32,324 nt of DNA from assembly GCA_002697505.1 (NCBI GenBank), contig NZWA01000061.1, positions 10,973 to 43,296 on the forward strand. The letters are read 5' to 3'. Position 1 is the stretch's first letter, and each line of letters starts with the position of its first letter. A model generated the notes under the pieces. The model was not told the DNA's origin. It made no database searches and saw nothing but the letters and a program-made list of their open reading frames with translations. Of the stretch, positions 24,629 to 32,324 are shown piece by piece. The DNA is from Flavobacteriales bacterium (GTDB lineage: Bacteria > Bacteroidota > Bacteroidia > Flavobacteriales > BACL11). The position numbers were made by a program, and so were the translations under genes.

Positions 24629-27359
24629 AACCAATTTTAGAAGTTGCTAAAGCCATTGATCTACCTGCTTTAGCACCATCAATGTAAACATCTCCACCTT
24701 TTTCTATAGCTGATGCTATTCTTTCTAGTAGTGTTATTACTTCTCCACTACCACCACCACCTAAATTAGTACCTCCTACTATAACATCATCAGCTCTAAA
24801 CTTTTGTATTGGTTGTCCTGGTCTTGAAATAAAATCTTCCGCTACATCACCTGATCCAAATAAATCTATTACAGCAGATCCTAATCCCTCAGCACCTATA
24901 GCATCTGCTAAAGCTCCACCAACCCATCTACCTAAAGCATCTCCAGCTAAAGCTCCTAAAAGAGTACCTACACCTGGGATAGGAATAAATGAACCTAAAA
25001 TTCCACCTAAAATTGAACCACCTATAGATCCTATAGCTTCAGCTGTTCTTTTTCCTACCATTTGATTTAATTTTGCTCCAGTTTCACCTGATCCTATCAT
25101 TGCTGAAATATCAGATGCTGCAAAAACACCTTCAATAGCTGTTCCAATTAATGGAATTTTTTTAGCTCCCGTTTTTAAGAAACTTCCAACATTTTTACTT
25201 AAGTACTCTTTAGCAGCATTTAAAGGATTTAATTTTGAAAAGAATTTACCTACTGATCCGAAAAATCCTTTACTTGCTCCTCCTGCTGCTGCTTTAGTAC
25301 CAGCTGAAGCTGTTGATTTAGCAGCTGTTGATGTTGCTGCTTTAGTACCTTCTTTAACTGCACCCCCAGTTCCACCTAATGCTTTAGGTAATTTAGATGC
25401 AGTTTTAGAAATACCACTTAAAGTACTTTTAATATTACTAAATATTTTTAAAGCACCTCCTATTCTACCAAATAATCTAAATGCAGCAATTCCTGCAACT
25501 ACTTTTGATATAGATGTTAAAACACCTTTCATAGATGATAGACCTTCAATACCATCCATTACAAAATCTAAAAACTTACCAAACATTTCAATAAGAGGAA
25601 CTAATTGATCTTTAAGTTTTATCATTGCATCTTCAAATCTTTTTGATGCTGCTTCAGCATGTAGTTGATTTGTTAATTGTTCAGCTCCAATTTTTCTTTG
25701 TTCTTCAGCTGTTATGACACCATCTTCCATTGCTTTATTATAAGCTTCTGTTGCTTCTGTCATTGATTTAGATTCACCATTTAAAAGCTCTTGAGTTTCT
25801 AAAGTTTTAGCTAATTCCTCTCTTGACATTCCAAAAGCTTTAGCTAATGAATTTTGTTGAAGAACATTCATCGCACCAAATTCAGCAGCTGTACCAATTT
25901 CATTTTGAATTGCTTTAGCTAATCCTTCTTGATCGCCCATTAAAGCAGCTCTTCTAGCTTCTTCTAAATTTAACTGTTTACCAGTCATTAATTCAGCTTC
26001 CATTTCAGCCGCAATAGAAGATTCAAAATCTAATAAACTATTACTAGTATTTTCTAATTGTTGTTGGCTTAATCCTAATTTAGCTGATTGGAAAGCTGCG
26101 TTAGCTAATGATTTACCTTGACCTTCCATTGTTAATCTATTAGCTGCGCTAATATTACCTATATCAGCAAATATTGCTTGTTGGTTTACTGCTACTCCTT
26201 CTTGTTCGGCTAAGACTGCTATTTGCCCTCTTAATTCATTTGTAAAATCTTCAGCGCTTTCACCTCTTATTTTTGCTGATTTTATAAATTGTGCTGCTTG
26301 CTCATTAGTTAGTCCAAATTCATTAGATAATAATGAAAAAGTTTTTAATTCTGAAGCTGTTAACTTAATAGATAATCCTACCTGTTCGTTAAATTCTTGT
26401 ATTCCTTTTACAGCATCAGCAATATTAAAGTGAAGTTCACCACTATTATTAGCAGCAAAATTTAACTCTGTTTTTAGCTGATTAGCATCACTTCTTCCTA
26501 AACCAAAAGTTTTAGCTAAATCTTCTCTTGCGGCACCAAATTCTTTTAAACCTTTTTTAAACCCTTTAAAAACTGCAACATCAAAGGCAGCCCCTAATTC
26601 TTTACTAAATATTTTAGCACCATCAGTAAGGGTTTTAGATAGTACTTTTGCTTTTATTTGTGAATCTGAAAGATTTTCCTCCCCATTAGCTAATTCTTCA
26701 GCATAGTCTCTAGCTCCTTGTTCTAATTCTTTAAATTTATCAGAACCTATATTTAAACCTATTTTCTTTAAAATCCCTGATGCCCCATCTAACGCTTGAC
26801 CTGTTAAACCTGTTAACTCAGTAATTTTTTGTTCTTCCTTTATTCTTTTTTTAGTTTGAGCTATAATATCTTCTTGAACTTTATATTCAGATTTTAAATT
26901 AGCTAAAATTGCTTCTTCAACTTCTGATAGTTCTTCTTTGCTTTCAAGCTCTTGTCTTATTAATTCTAAACGTTTTTTCTCTTGTTTAGCTTGAGTTAGG
27001 ATGAGGTCAAGGTCTTTTTCTCTAAGTTTAGTTATATCATTTACATCATCTGAGAGTTTTTGTGCTAAACTTTTTAATTTAGAAAATGATTTAGTTGCTT
27101 CTTTAGCAGGATCGGCAAATCCTGGTTTCCATTCTCTAACTATATTTTTAATAGATTCAGCTATTCCACCAAACCCATCATCAAGATCAATTGCTGCTAC
27201 TCTAGCTTCTTGTAAATACTGATTTAATAGTTCTATATCTTCAACCCCAGCAGCATTTATATCAATTTCAATTTTATCCTTACCTAATCTAGAATAAATT
27301 TTATTTATCTCAGCAAGATCTTTCCTAAGTTGTTGTATTTGTTTTGGATCTAAAGCCAT
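24627..27359 (-). CDS. Tail tape measure protein (910 aa)
   Basis: Length, extensive helical/coiled-coil segments, hydrophobic Gly/Ala-rich C-terminal region (AEAIGSIGGSILGGILGSFIPIPGVGTLLGALAGDALG); position after tube and chaperone-like genes. Confidence 0.8.
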   Translation of the reverse strand: MALDPKQIQQLRKDLAEINKIYSRLGKDKIEIDINAAGVEDIELLNQYLQEARVAAIDLDDGFGGIAESIKNIVREWKPGFADPAKEATKSFSKLKSLAQKLSDDVNDITKLREKDLDLILTQAKQEKKRLELIRQELESKEELSEVEEAILANLKSEYKVQEDIIAQTKKRIKEEQKITELTGLTGQALDGASGILKKIGLNIGSDKFKELEQGARDYAEELANGEENLSDSQIKAKVLSKTLTDGAKIFSKELGAAFDVAVFKGFKKGLKEFGAAREDLAKTFGLGRSDANQLKTELNFAANNSGELHFNIADAVKGIQEFNEQVGLSIKLTASELKTFSLLSNEFGLTNEQAAQFIKSAKIRGESAEDFTNELRGQIAVLAEQEGVAVNQQAIFADIGNISAANRLTMEGQGKSLANAAFQSAKLGLSQQQLENTSNSLLDFESSIAAEMEAELMTGKQLNLEEARRAALMGDQEGLAKAIQNEIGTAAEFGAMNVLQQNSLAKAFGMSREELAKTLETQELLNGESKSMTEATEAYNKAMEDGVITAEEQRKIGAEQLTNQLHAEAASKRFEDAMIKLKDQLVPLIEMFGKFLDFVMDGIEGLSSMKGVLTSISKVVAGIAAFRLFGRIGGALKIFSNIKSTLSGISKTASKLPKALGGTGGAVKEGTKAATSTAAKSTASAGTKAAAGGASKGFFGSVGKFFSKLNPLNAAKEYLSKNVGSFLKTGAKKIPLIGTAIEGVFAASDISAMIGSGETGAKLNQMVGKRTAEAIGSIGGSILGGILGSFIPIPGVGTLLGALAGDALGRWVGGALADAIGAEGLGSAVIDLFGSGDVAEDFISRPGQPIQKFRADDVIVGGTNLGGGGSGEVITLLERIASAIEKGGDVYIDGAKAGRSMALATSKIG

Positions 27360-27376
27360 TAGGTTTTTATTATTTT

Positions 27377-27388
27377 ATTATAAATATT
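27377..27388 (-). promoter_or_regulatory. Candidate late-promoter-like motif upstream of the tape measure
   Basis: Minus strand AATATTTATAAT, 18 nt before the ATG at 27359. Confidence 0.4.
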
Positions 27389-27396
27389 AAAAATAC

Positions 27397-27708
27397 CTAT
27401 TTTTTAGCCCTTTTTGTTACATAAGAGGGAGGTTGAATAGTTTGTGGTGGAGCATTTTTAGTTGGTTGGTTTAAATCTATTTGAGTACTATTTCCTTTAG
27501 AAGCTTTTTTAGTTGCTTCTGCTTGTTCGTCATAATACTTTTTTAATTTATTAAAAGTGAATGTACACAACCATGTAGGCATGTTGTAAACTGTTTCCCA
27601 GTCGTAACCACCGTTACCATGAAATACAATTTCGTGTATAGTATTAAATAAATTTATTCTTATTTTGGAAGCATTATCCAGCGTCAGGCCAAAAAAAGCT
27701 AAGCCCAA
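27397..27708 (-). CDS. Small ORF immediately upstream of the tape measure, overlapping the gp26-like gene; only a TTG start in the overlap; possible frameshift extension
   Basis: Open in the +1 frame relative to the 244-aa ORF from 27750 down to 27397; the only start is TTG at 27708 and the next in-frame ATG is at residue 43. Confidence 0.6.
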   Translation of the reverse strand: MGLAFFGLTLDNASKIRINLFNTIHEIVFHGNGGYDWETVYNMPTWLCTFTFNKLKKYYDEQAEATKKASKGNSTQIDLNQPTKNAPPQTIQPPSYVTKRAKK

Positions 27709-28408
27709 TTGGGATTGTAACGTCGTAGCTTGAGCCGTCGGGAAAAAAAGTTAGATCAACATCAGGTTGAACTAATTTAATATAATTCCTTAACGCCCTG
27801 GAATCTTGGGCTAAAAGGAAGTTATCTACAAACTCCCTGACTCCTTTCTTATCTGGGTTGCCATTAACGGCTGTAATAATATATTTTAAACGAGTTGATA
27901 ATTCAGGACTAGCATCTTTATTAATCTTTTTAAGGCCTTGTAATTCTCTTTCAATTGATCTTTCATCTCTACCATCAAGAATTTTAAATGAGATTTTTGT
28001 TCCAGTCTTTGGAAGCTCATAATCAAATTCATTTTTACCTTTTGTAATAACACTTTCATCAAATGGTTTATTTTCAAGAGTTGATAAATCAACTGTTTGT
28101 TTTTCTCCTTCATATTCAAATTCATAAGTAGATCCATAACCTAAAATACGTGCTGCTATTAATAAAGCATTTTTATCTCCAACAATTAAATCATCATATT
28201 TAATATTTTTATCAACTATAAGAGATTGTAATAATTTATCTAATACAATTCCTTTTTTAATGTATGATTGATTAGTTAAAATATCCTCTTCTTTAGCAGT
28301 CATATATTTTATTTCTACTTTTCCAGAAGATAATGGATTGTCTTCAGAATATAACAATCCTTTTGAGGGTAATTCTACTTGTTCAGTAGGTAATTTAAAT
28401 TCGCTCAT
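27674..28408 (-). CDS. T4 gp26-like (PF12322-type) baseplate/tail assembly protein (244 aa)
   Basis: FKLPTEQVELPSKGLLYSEDNPLSSGKVEIKYMTAKEEDILTNQ...KNALLIAARILGYGSTYEFE, typical of the T4-type gp26 family. Confidence 0.7.
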   Translation of the reverse strand: MSEFKLPTEQVELPSKGLLYSEDNPLSSGKVEIKYMTAKEEDILTNQSYIKKGIVLDKLLQSLIVDKNIKYDDLIVGDKNALLIAARILGYGSTYEFEYEGEKQTVDLSTLENKPFDESVITKGKNEFDYELPKTGTKISFKILDGRDERSIERELQGLKKINKDASPELSTRLKYIITAVNGNPDKKGVREFVDNFLLAQDSRALRNYIKLVQPDVDLTFFPDGSSYDVTIPIGLSFFWPDAG

Positions 28409-28456
28409 ATAAATTTTATTTAGTTATAACGCTATTTGTGTATACATATATAATGT

Positions 28457-28490
28457 AAAAAAAAGCTTGACCGAAGCCAAGCTATTTTTA
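28457..28490 (-). terminator. Intrinsic terminator downstream of the tail tube gene
   Basis: Minus strand ...AGCTTGGC-TTCG-GTCAAGCT-TTTTTTT: 8-bp stem (one G-U), UUCG tetraloop, run of T. Confidence 0.82.
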
Positions 28491-28508
28491 AAAATATTTT
28501 GAATTTTT

Positions 28509-28997
28509 TTAGAAATTCAATACGCAGTAATCCATTCCAATTGTTAAATCGATGTTTTGAGCTTCACCATCAGTATCCCAGTTCATGTCTGCAAATGATC
28601 CATCTTTAATAAATGCACCTTTTATAATCCATTCTGATACTACATCACCTACTGGTCCTAATACATCAATTGTTAAATCTTTCTTATAGAAATCAGAGTA
28701 ACCAGCTCTACCTGTTACTGATTCATAATGTAATCTAACCCATTCCATTACTGCTTGAGCACCTGAAGGAGTAATTGGATCAAATAATTGCATTGTGATG
28801 TCATTCCATCTCAATTTGCCTTTTACTTTTCTATAAGTATTAATATGGTTTAGTACAATTTCATCTTGTGCAAATCCTATTCCACTTACACCTTTAATGA
28901 TATAAGATGGGAATCCGTCAACATACATTACAAACCTATTTGCTACTTTGGGCTCAAAAGCTGTGAAAAATATTTCGTTTGGGTCTAATACTGCCAT
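28509..28997 (-). CDS. Tail tube protein, T4 gp19-like
   Basis: NRFVMYVDGFPSYIIKGVSGIGF, KLRWNDITMQLFDPITPSGAQAVMEWVRLHYE; adjacent to sheath. Confidence 0.88.
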   Translation of the reverse strand: MAVLDPNEIFFTAFEPKVANRFVMYVDGFPSYIIKGVSGIGFAQDEIVLNHINTYRKVKGKLRWNDITMQLFDPITPSGAQAVMEWVRLHYESVTGRAGYSDFYKKDLTIDVLGPVGDVVSEWIIKGAFIKDGSFADMNWDTDGEAQNIDLTIGMDYCVLNF

Positions 28998-29026
28998 TTT
29001 ATGTTTTGTTTAATTTTTTTAATTCA

Positions 29027-29038
29027 ATTATAAATATT
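29027..29038 (-). promoter_or_regulatory. Candidate late-promoter-like motif upstream of the tail tube gene
   Basis: Minus strand AATATTTATAAT, 30 nt before the ATG at 28997. Confidence 0.4.
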
Positions 29039-29052
29039 ACGTTTTCTAATTC

Positions 29053-31347
29053 TTATGCAGGGAACTCAGCTCCTGTTGGAAGAATATTGAAATCTAGGTA
29101 AATAAATTCTGCCGTTTTAGTCGGTTGAATGTATATAGCACCTCTTAATTCGTTTCTATCAATTACCTCAGGTCCATTATTTGAATCATTCATTACAACT
29201 TTAAACGCATATAAACCTTGTCTTTGTTGTACAGACTCTAAATATGGGTTAACTTGTCCTAAGAATACATTTCTAGTTGCAGCTGTATTTTGTTCAAATA
29301 CTAAGTTATCTGAAATCTGTGAAATGAAATTCTTAAGGGCAATTAACAATCTTCTTACATTTACTCTATCTAAAGCTGATGCTTGTGTTTGTAGTGTTTT
29401 CTGTCCAAATACTACAACTCCTCTTCCTGGGAATGTAGCAATTGGGTTAACTTTACCTACATATAAAGTATCTCTGTTAGATTGAGTTAATTTTCTTTCT
29501 GCTTGAACTACTACTCCTAATCCACCTCTGTTTATACCTGCTGGTGCAAACCAAGCTTCTGCTGTTCTATCATTAGCTGCATAAACACCTGGGATTAATG
29601 TTGAAGCTGGAACCCAAACTCTTTGTCCTGAATCTGGATCAGTTACCATACACCAAGGCCAATATGCTGCTGCATATGAAGTATCTAAACTTGCTGCTGT
29701 AGTTGTAGTTGCTGTTATTGATGAATTATAAGCTTCAAGATCTAGTACAATTATATTATCACCTCTATCTTCAGTATTTGAAATTAAAGTGTTTGTTGTT
29801 GAACTATAATCTGATTGATATAATCCTGGAACTGAAATTATATTGTATTGGTAATCATCTTTATTTGCTAATAAATTAATAGCATCTGTATAATTTCCTC
29901 CTACTAATCCTTGAGTATCAGTTCCATTAATTTCTTGATAATATTTTCCTTGTCCAGTTAATATTGATCCTTGAGCATCTCCAAATGAACCAGAACCTGC
30001 TACTGGGATTGAAGCTGTAAATTGTGATTTTGCATTTCCACTATTATCTAGGTAATCTGGAGTTTTGTAATTTACTTGTTTTACTCTTACATATCTTGAA
30101 GCGTTAGCATAAGATCCAGTTGTTTGTAAATATGGCTCTGAAGTTCCAGATCCTAATAATGTTTCTGTTTGGTCACCAATTATTCTTGAAATATAATTTG
30201 ATGCTTTTGGATCTAATGAAACGTTATTAAAGCTTTCAAGTACTGATTTTGCTCTTGTTGTATCATTACCTCTTCTGATTATTACACTAAATGTACCAGA
30301 TGAAGTGTTTGGTGAAGCAATTTCCCATCTTAAATTATCATTAGTACCAGTTGAAATAGCACCTTGAGAATTTAATGTTCCTGCATTATTCATAATTTCA
30401 CCTTGACCAATTGTTTCTAATACGAAAGCAGCGTCATCTGTAATATTAGCATCTACTAATGTAAATGTTAAATCTGTATCTGCATTACCAATATCAGCTT
30501 TAGCTACTGTAATTGTATTACCTACTGCATAACCTGATACTGAACCTGAAGTTACAATAGCTGTTGGTTTAACATGCAAATCACCTGCTCCAATTGTAAT
30601 TGTTAAATCAGCACCACCAGCACCAGTACCACTACCCATTACAGATTGTGAAGTTACTGTTAATGTATCACCAGTTGCATATCCTGAACCTGTTGATACT
30701 GCTATAATACTATCAATTGTTGTAGCATCTGAACACGTAACAGCAAATGTTGCACCTGATCCAGCACCTGAAGTTGCTGATTGAGAAACTAGGTAACTAG
30801 CTGCAACTGCATTTGTTGGAGCTGAAACTGTTGGAATTGCACTTTGGCTAAATTGACCACTTGCTGACGTAGCTGTAACATTTACTTTTAATCCTGATCC
30901 ATCACCACCTGTAGTAGATACGTCATCGAATTGTCCTGCTGTTCCATCATTACCTGTATCTACAGTTAATTGTGAAAATACGTTTGTTCCATCTGGAATG
31001 TCACCACTTTCTACGTCGTTAAATATCGTTGATGAAGTTGCTGCTGTAAATGAACCAGAAGCTACTCTAGTAACAATTAAAGAAGTACCTCCATTTTGGA
31101 AATAATTGTAAGCTGATATAGATGTTAAAAATGTATATTCTTCCTTTTGGTTTGTAGAACCACTTTCAAAAGTAGTACCAAAATTAGCTTGATACTCACT
31201 ATAAGAAGTAATAAGCTTAGGAATATTTACTCGACCCTTTACTGTAGGTCCAATTAGTGCTGCACCAGCCTGTATTGGTTGAGAAGTTATTTGAGATTGA
31301 TCATTTTCTCTCGCTAATACTCCTGGGGAAATTAATGTTTCTGCCAT
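29053..31347 (-). CDS. Contractile tail sheath protein, T4 gp18-like (764 aa)
   Basis: N-term SPGVLARENDQSQITSQPIQAGAALIGPTVKGRVNIPKLITSYSEYQANFG; C-term RNVFLGQVNPYLESVQQRQGLYAFKVVMNDSNNGPEVIDRNELRGAIYIQPTKTAEFIYLDFNILPTGA. Confidence 0.93.
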   Translation of the reverse strand: MAETLISPGVLARENDQSQITSQPIQAGAALIGPTVKGRVNIPKLITSYSEYQANFGTTFESGSTNQKEEYTFLTSISAYNYFQNGGTSLIVTRVASGSFTAATSSTIFNDVESGDIPDGTNVFSQLTVDTGNDGTAGQFDDVSTTGGDGSGLKVNVTATSASGQFSQSAIPTVSAPTNAVAASYLVSQSATSGAGSGATFAVTCSDATTIDSIIAVSTGSGYATGDTLTVTSQSVMGSGTGAGGADLTITIGAGDLHVKPTAIVTSGSVSGYAVGNTITVAKADIGNADTDLTFTLVDANITDDAAFVLETIGQGEIMNNAGTLNSQGAISTGTNDNLRWEIASPNTSSGTFSVIIRRGNDTTRAKSVLESFNNVSLDPKASNYISRIIGDQTETLLGSGTSEPYLQTTGSYANASRYVRVKQVNYKTPDYLDNSGNAKSQFTASIPVAGSGSFGDAQGSILTGQGKYYQEINGTDTQGLVGGNYTDAINLLANKDDYQYNIISVPGLYQSDYSSTTNTLISNTEDRGDNIIVLDLEAYNSSITATTTTAASLDTSYAAAYWPWCMVTDPDSGQRVWVPASTLIPGVYAANDRTAEAWFAPAGINRGGLGVVVQAERKLTQSNRDTLYVGKVNPIATFPGRGVVVFGQKTLQTQASALDRVNVRRLLIALKNFISQISDNLVFEQNTAATRNVFLGQVNPYLESVQQRQGLYAFKVVMNDSNNGPEVIDRNELRGAIYIQPTKTAEFIYLDFNILPTGAEFPA

Positions 31348-31399
31348 GTTATTTAATTGTTATATTTTGATAATAAATATATGAGCTTTTGTCAAAAAT

Positions 31400-31645
31400 T
31401 TATTCAGTAGGAGAAAATTCACCAGTATCTAAAGAAACTGTTCCTTTACCATACTTTTCTTCTAACTCTTTAGCTATTGTTAATTCTTCTTGCTGAATGT
31501 TTAACAAACTCATTTGTAATTCTTTTTTCTGTTCTTGAAGATTATAAAGTTGAACTTCTACTTGCCCAATTGTATTAATTAGTTGGTCAAATTTTATTCT
31601 TAAACCTTTAACCTTCTCGATTTCTTGTTCCGTTATTTTTGTCAT
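31400..31645 (-). CDS. Small coiled-coil protein (81 aa)
   Basis: Heptad-like QLINTIGQVEVQLYNLQEQKKELQMSLLNIQQEELTIAKELEEKYG. Confidence 0.6.
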   Translation of the reverse strand: MTKITEQEIEKVKGLRIKFDQLINTIGQVEVQLYNLQEQKKELQMSLLNIQQEELTIAKELEEKYGKGTVSLDTGEFSPTE

Positions 31646-31684
31646 ATTATACGTATTAAAACTATTTGTTAAAAACTATTGTTA

Positions 31685-32324
31685 TTATGCTATTTGTTGT
31701 GCTACTGTTATAGTAACTGTACCACCAACTTGTAACCCATTAGATGGTGTAACACCACCATGAGTAATTTGTAGTGATAAATATCCTTGGTCAGTTCCTG
31801 GTATTGGTTGACCTACAAAGAAACTACCTCCCCCAGATGTTAACACATTTGAAGTTTTATTTGCAATTGTAGTACCACCTCCAGTAACTTCTGATAATTG
31901 ATAACCTGATCCTCTAATTCCAAATACAGATGAATATTCTAAATATCCAACATTATCTTCTTCATCTACTAATGTAGATCCTCTTTCCATTAAAAGTAAA
32001 TTTGCCTTCATTGTAACTACAAAATTATTACTAGCATTTAATGCAGGTAAAGGATATAAACCTAACCATGGATAATATCTAAAAATAATTGTTGGTGAAG
32101 TTGTAACTGCTATATTTGATACTATAAAATCTGCTGTTTGGATTCCCACAGCATTTTGAGTAGCATTAGCATTAAGATTACCTCCTGAGAAATAACTTCC
32201 TGTTGGTACTGATAATCCGCTTTGAACATTAATACTACCACTATAAACGTGAAGATCATTTGAAGCTGAAACTGCTACTTTTGCATTAGCCGCCGCTGTA
32301 CCACCTAAAGCAAATGCAACTTTA
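31685..32324 (-). CDS. Partial beta-rich structural protein (C-terminal part of a longer gene)
   Basis: The frame stays open past the GTG at 32149 to the window edge (KVAFALGGTAAANAKVAVSASNDLHVYSGSINVQSGLSVPTGSYFSGGNLNANATQNAVGIQTADF...), so the 154-aa ORF call is an internal start. Confidence 0.75.
   Translation of the reverse strand, partial: KVAFALGGTAAANAKVAVSASNDLHVYSGSINVQSGLSVPTGSYFSGGNLNANATQNAVGIQTADFIVSNIAVTTSPTIIFRYYPWLGLYPLPALNASNNFVVTMKANLLLMERGSTLVDEEDNVGYLEYSSVFGIRGSGYQLSEVTGGGTTIANKTSNVLTSGGGSFFVGQPIPGTDQGYLSLQITHGGVTPSNGLQVGGTVTITVAQQIA

Noticed and set aside
27886-28137. Minus-strand ORF of 83 aa inside the gp26-like gene
   Set aside because: Nested alternate frame of a supported gene; Lys/Leu/Met-rich shadow ORF.
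1-32324. Search for tRNA genes, integrase, transposase or att-like repeats
   Set aside because: No cloverleaf, recombinase motif or flanking direct repeats noticed by eye; a tRNAscan/Infernal run would be needed to exclude them fully.

Overview
The window is AT-rich and every supported gene reads on the minus strand. It looks like part of a T4-like (myovirus) phage genome whose host is probably a marine Bacteroidota/Flavobacteriia member. Reading 5'->3' on the coding strand (high to low coordinates), it holds a tail module: an edge-truncated beta-rich protein, gp18-like sheath, gp19-like tube, gp26-like protein with an overlapping small ORF, tape measure, baseplate proteins, gp53/LysM-like protein, and a hub with a C-terminal peptidase-like domain. 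Next is a replication and nucleotide module: a divergent family A polymerase-like protein, gp32-like SSB, UvsX/RecA, RNase H/5'-3' exonuclease, DnaB/gp41-like helicase, NrdB and NrdA. After that comes an envelope/lysis cassette: two small TM proteins, a 994-aa secreted repeat protein with a type IX secretion (Por/T9SS) C-terminal sorting domain, an outer-membrane beta-barrel, a TM/coiled-coil protein, an exported thioredoxin-fold protein and a PG-binding amidase. The low-coordinate end has a membrane/coiled-coil protein and a TGT/DpdA-like protein. The most unusual observations are: (1) the phage-borne T9SS cargo plus OMP cassette; (2) two overlapping ORFs just upstream of the tape measure, with two T7 runs in the overlap region that suggest +1/-2 frameshifting; (3) a reduced PolA-like protein with altered catalytic motifs; (4) a DpdA-like transglycosylase suggesting DNA base modification; (5) two candidate promoter motif classes that separate by functional module. 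All assignments come from reading the sequence, with no database search.
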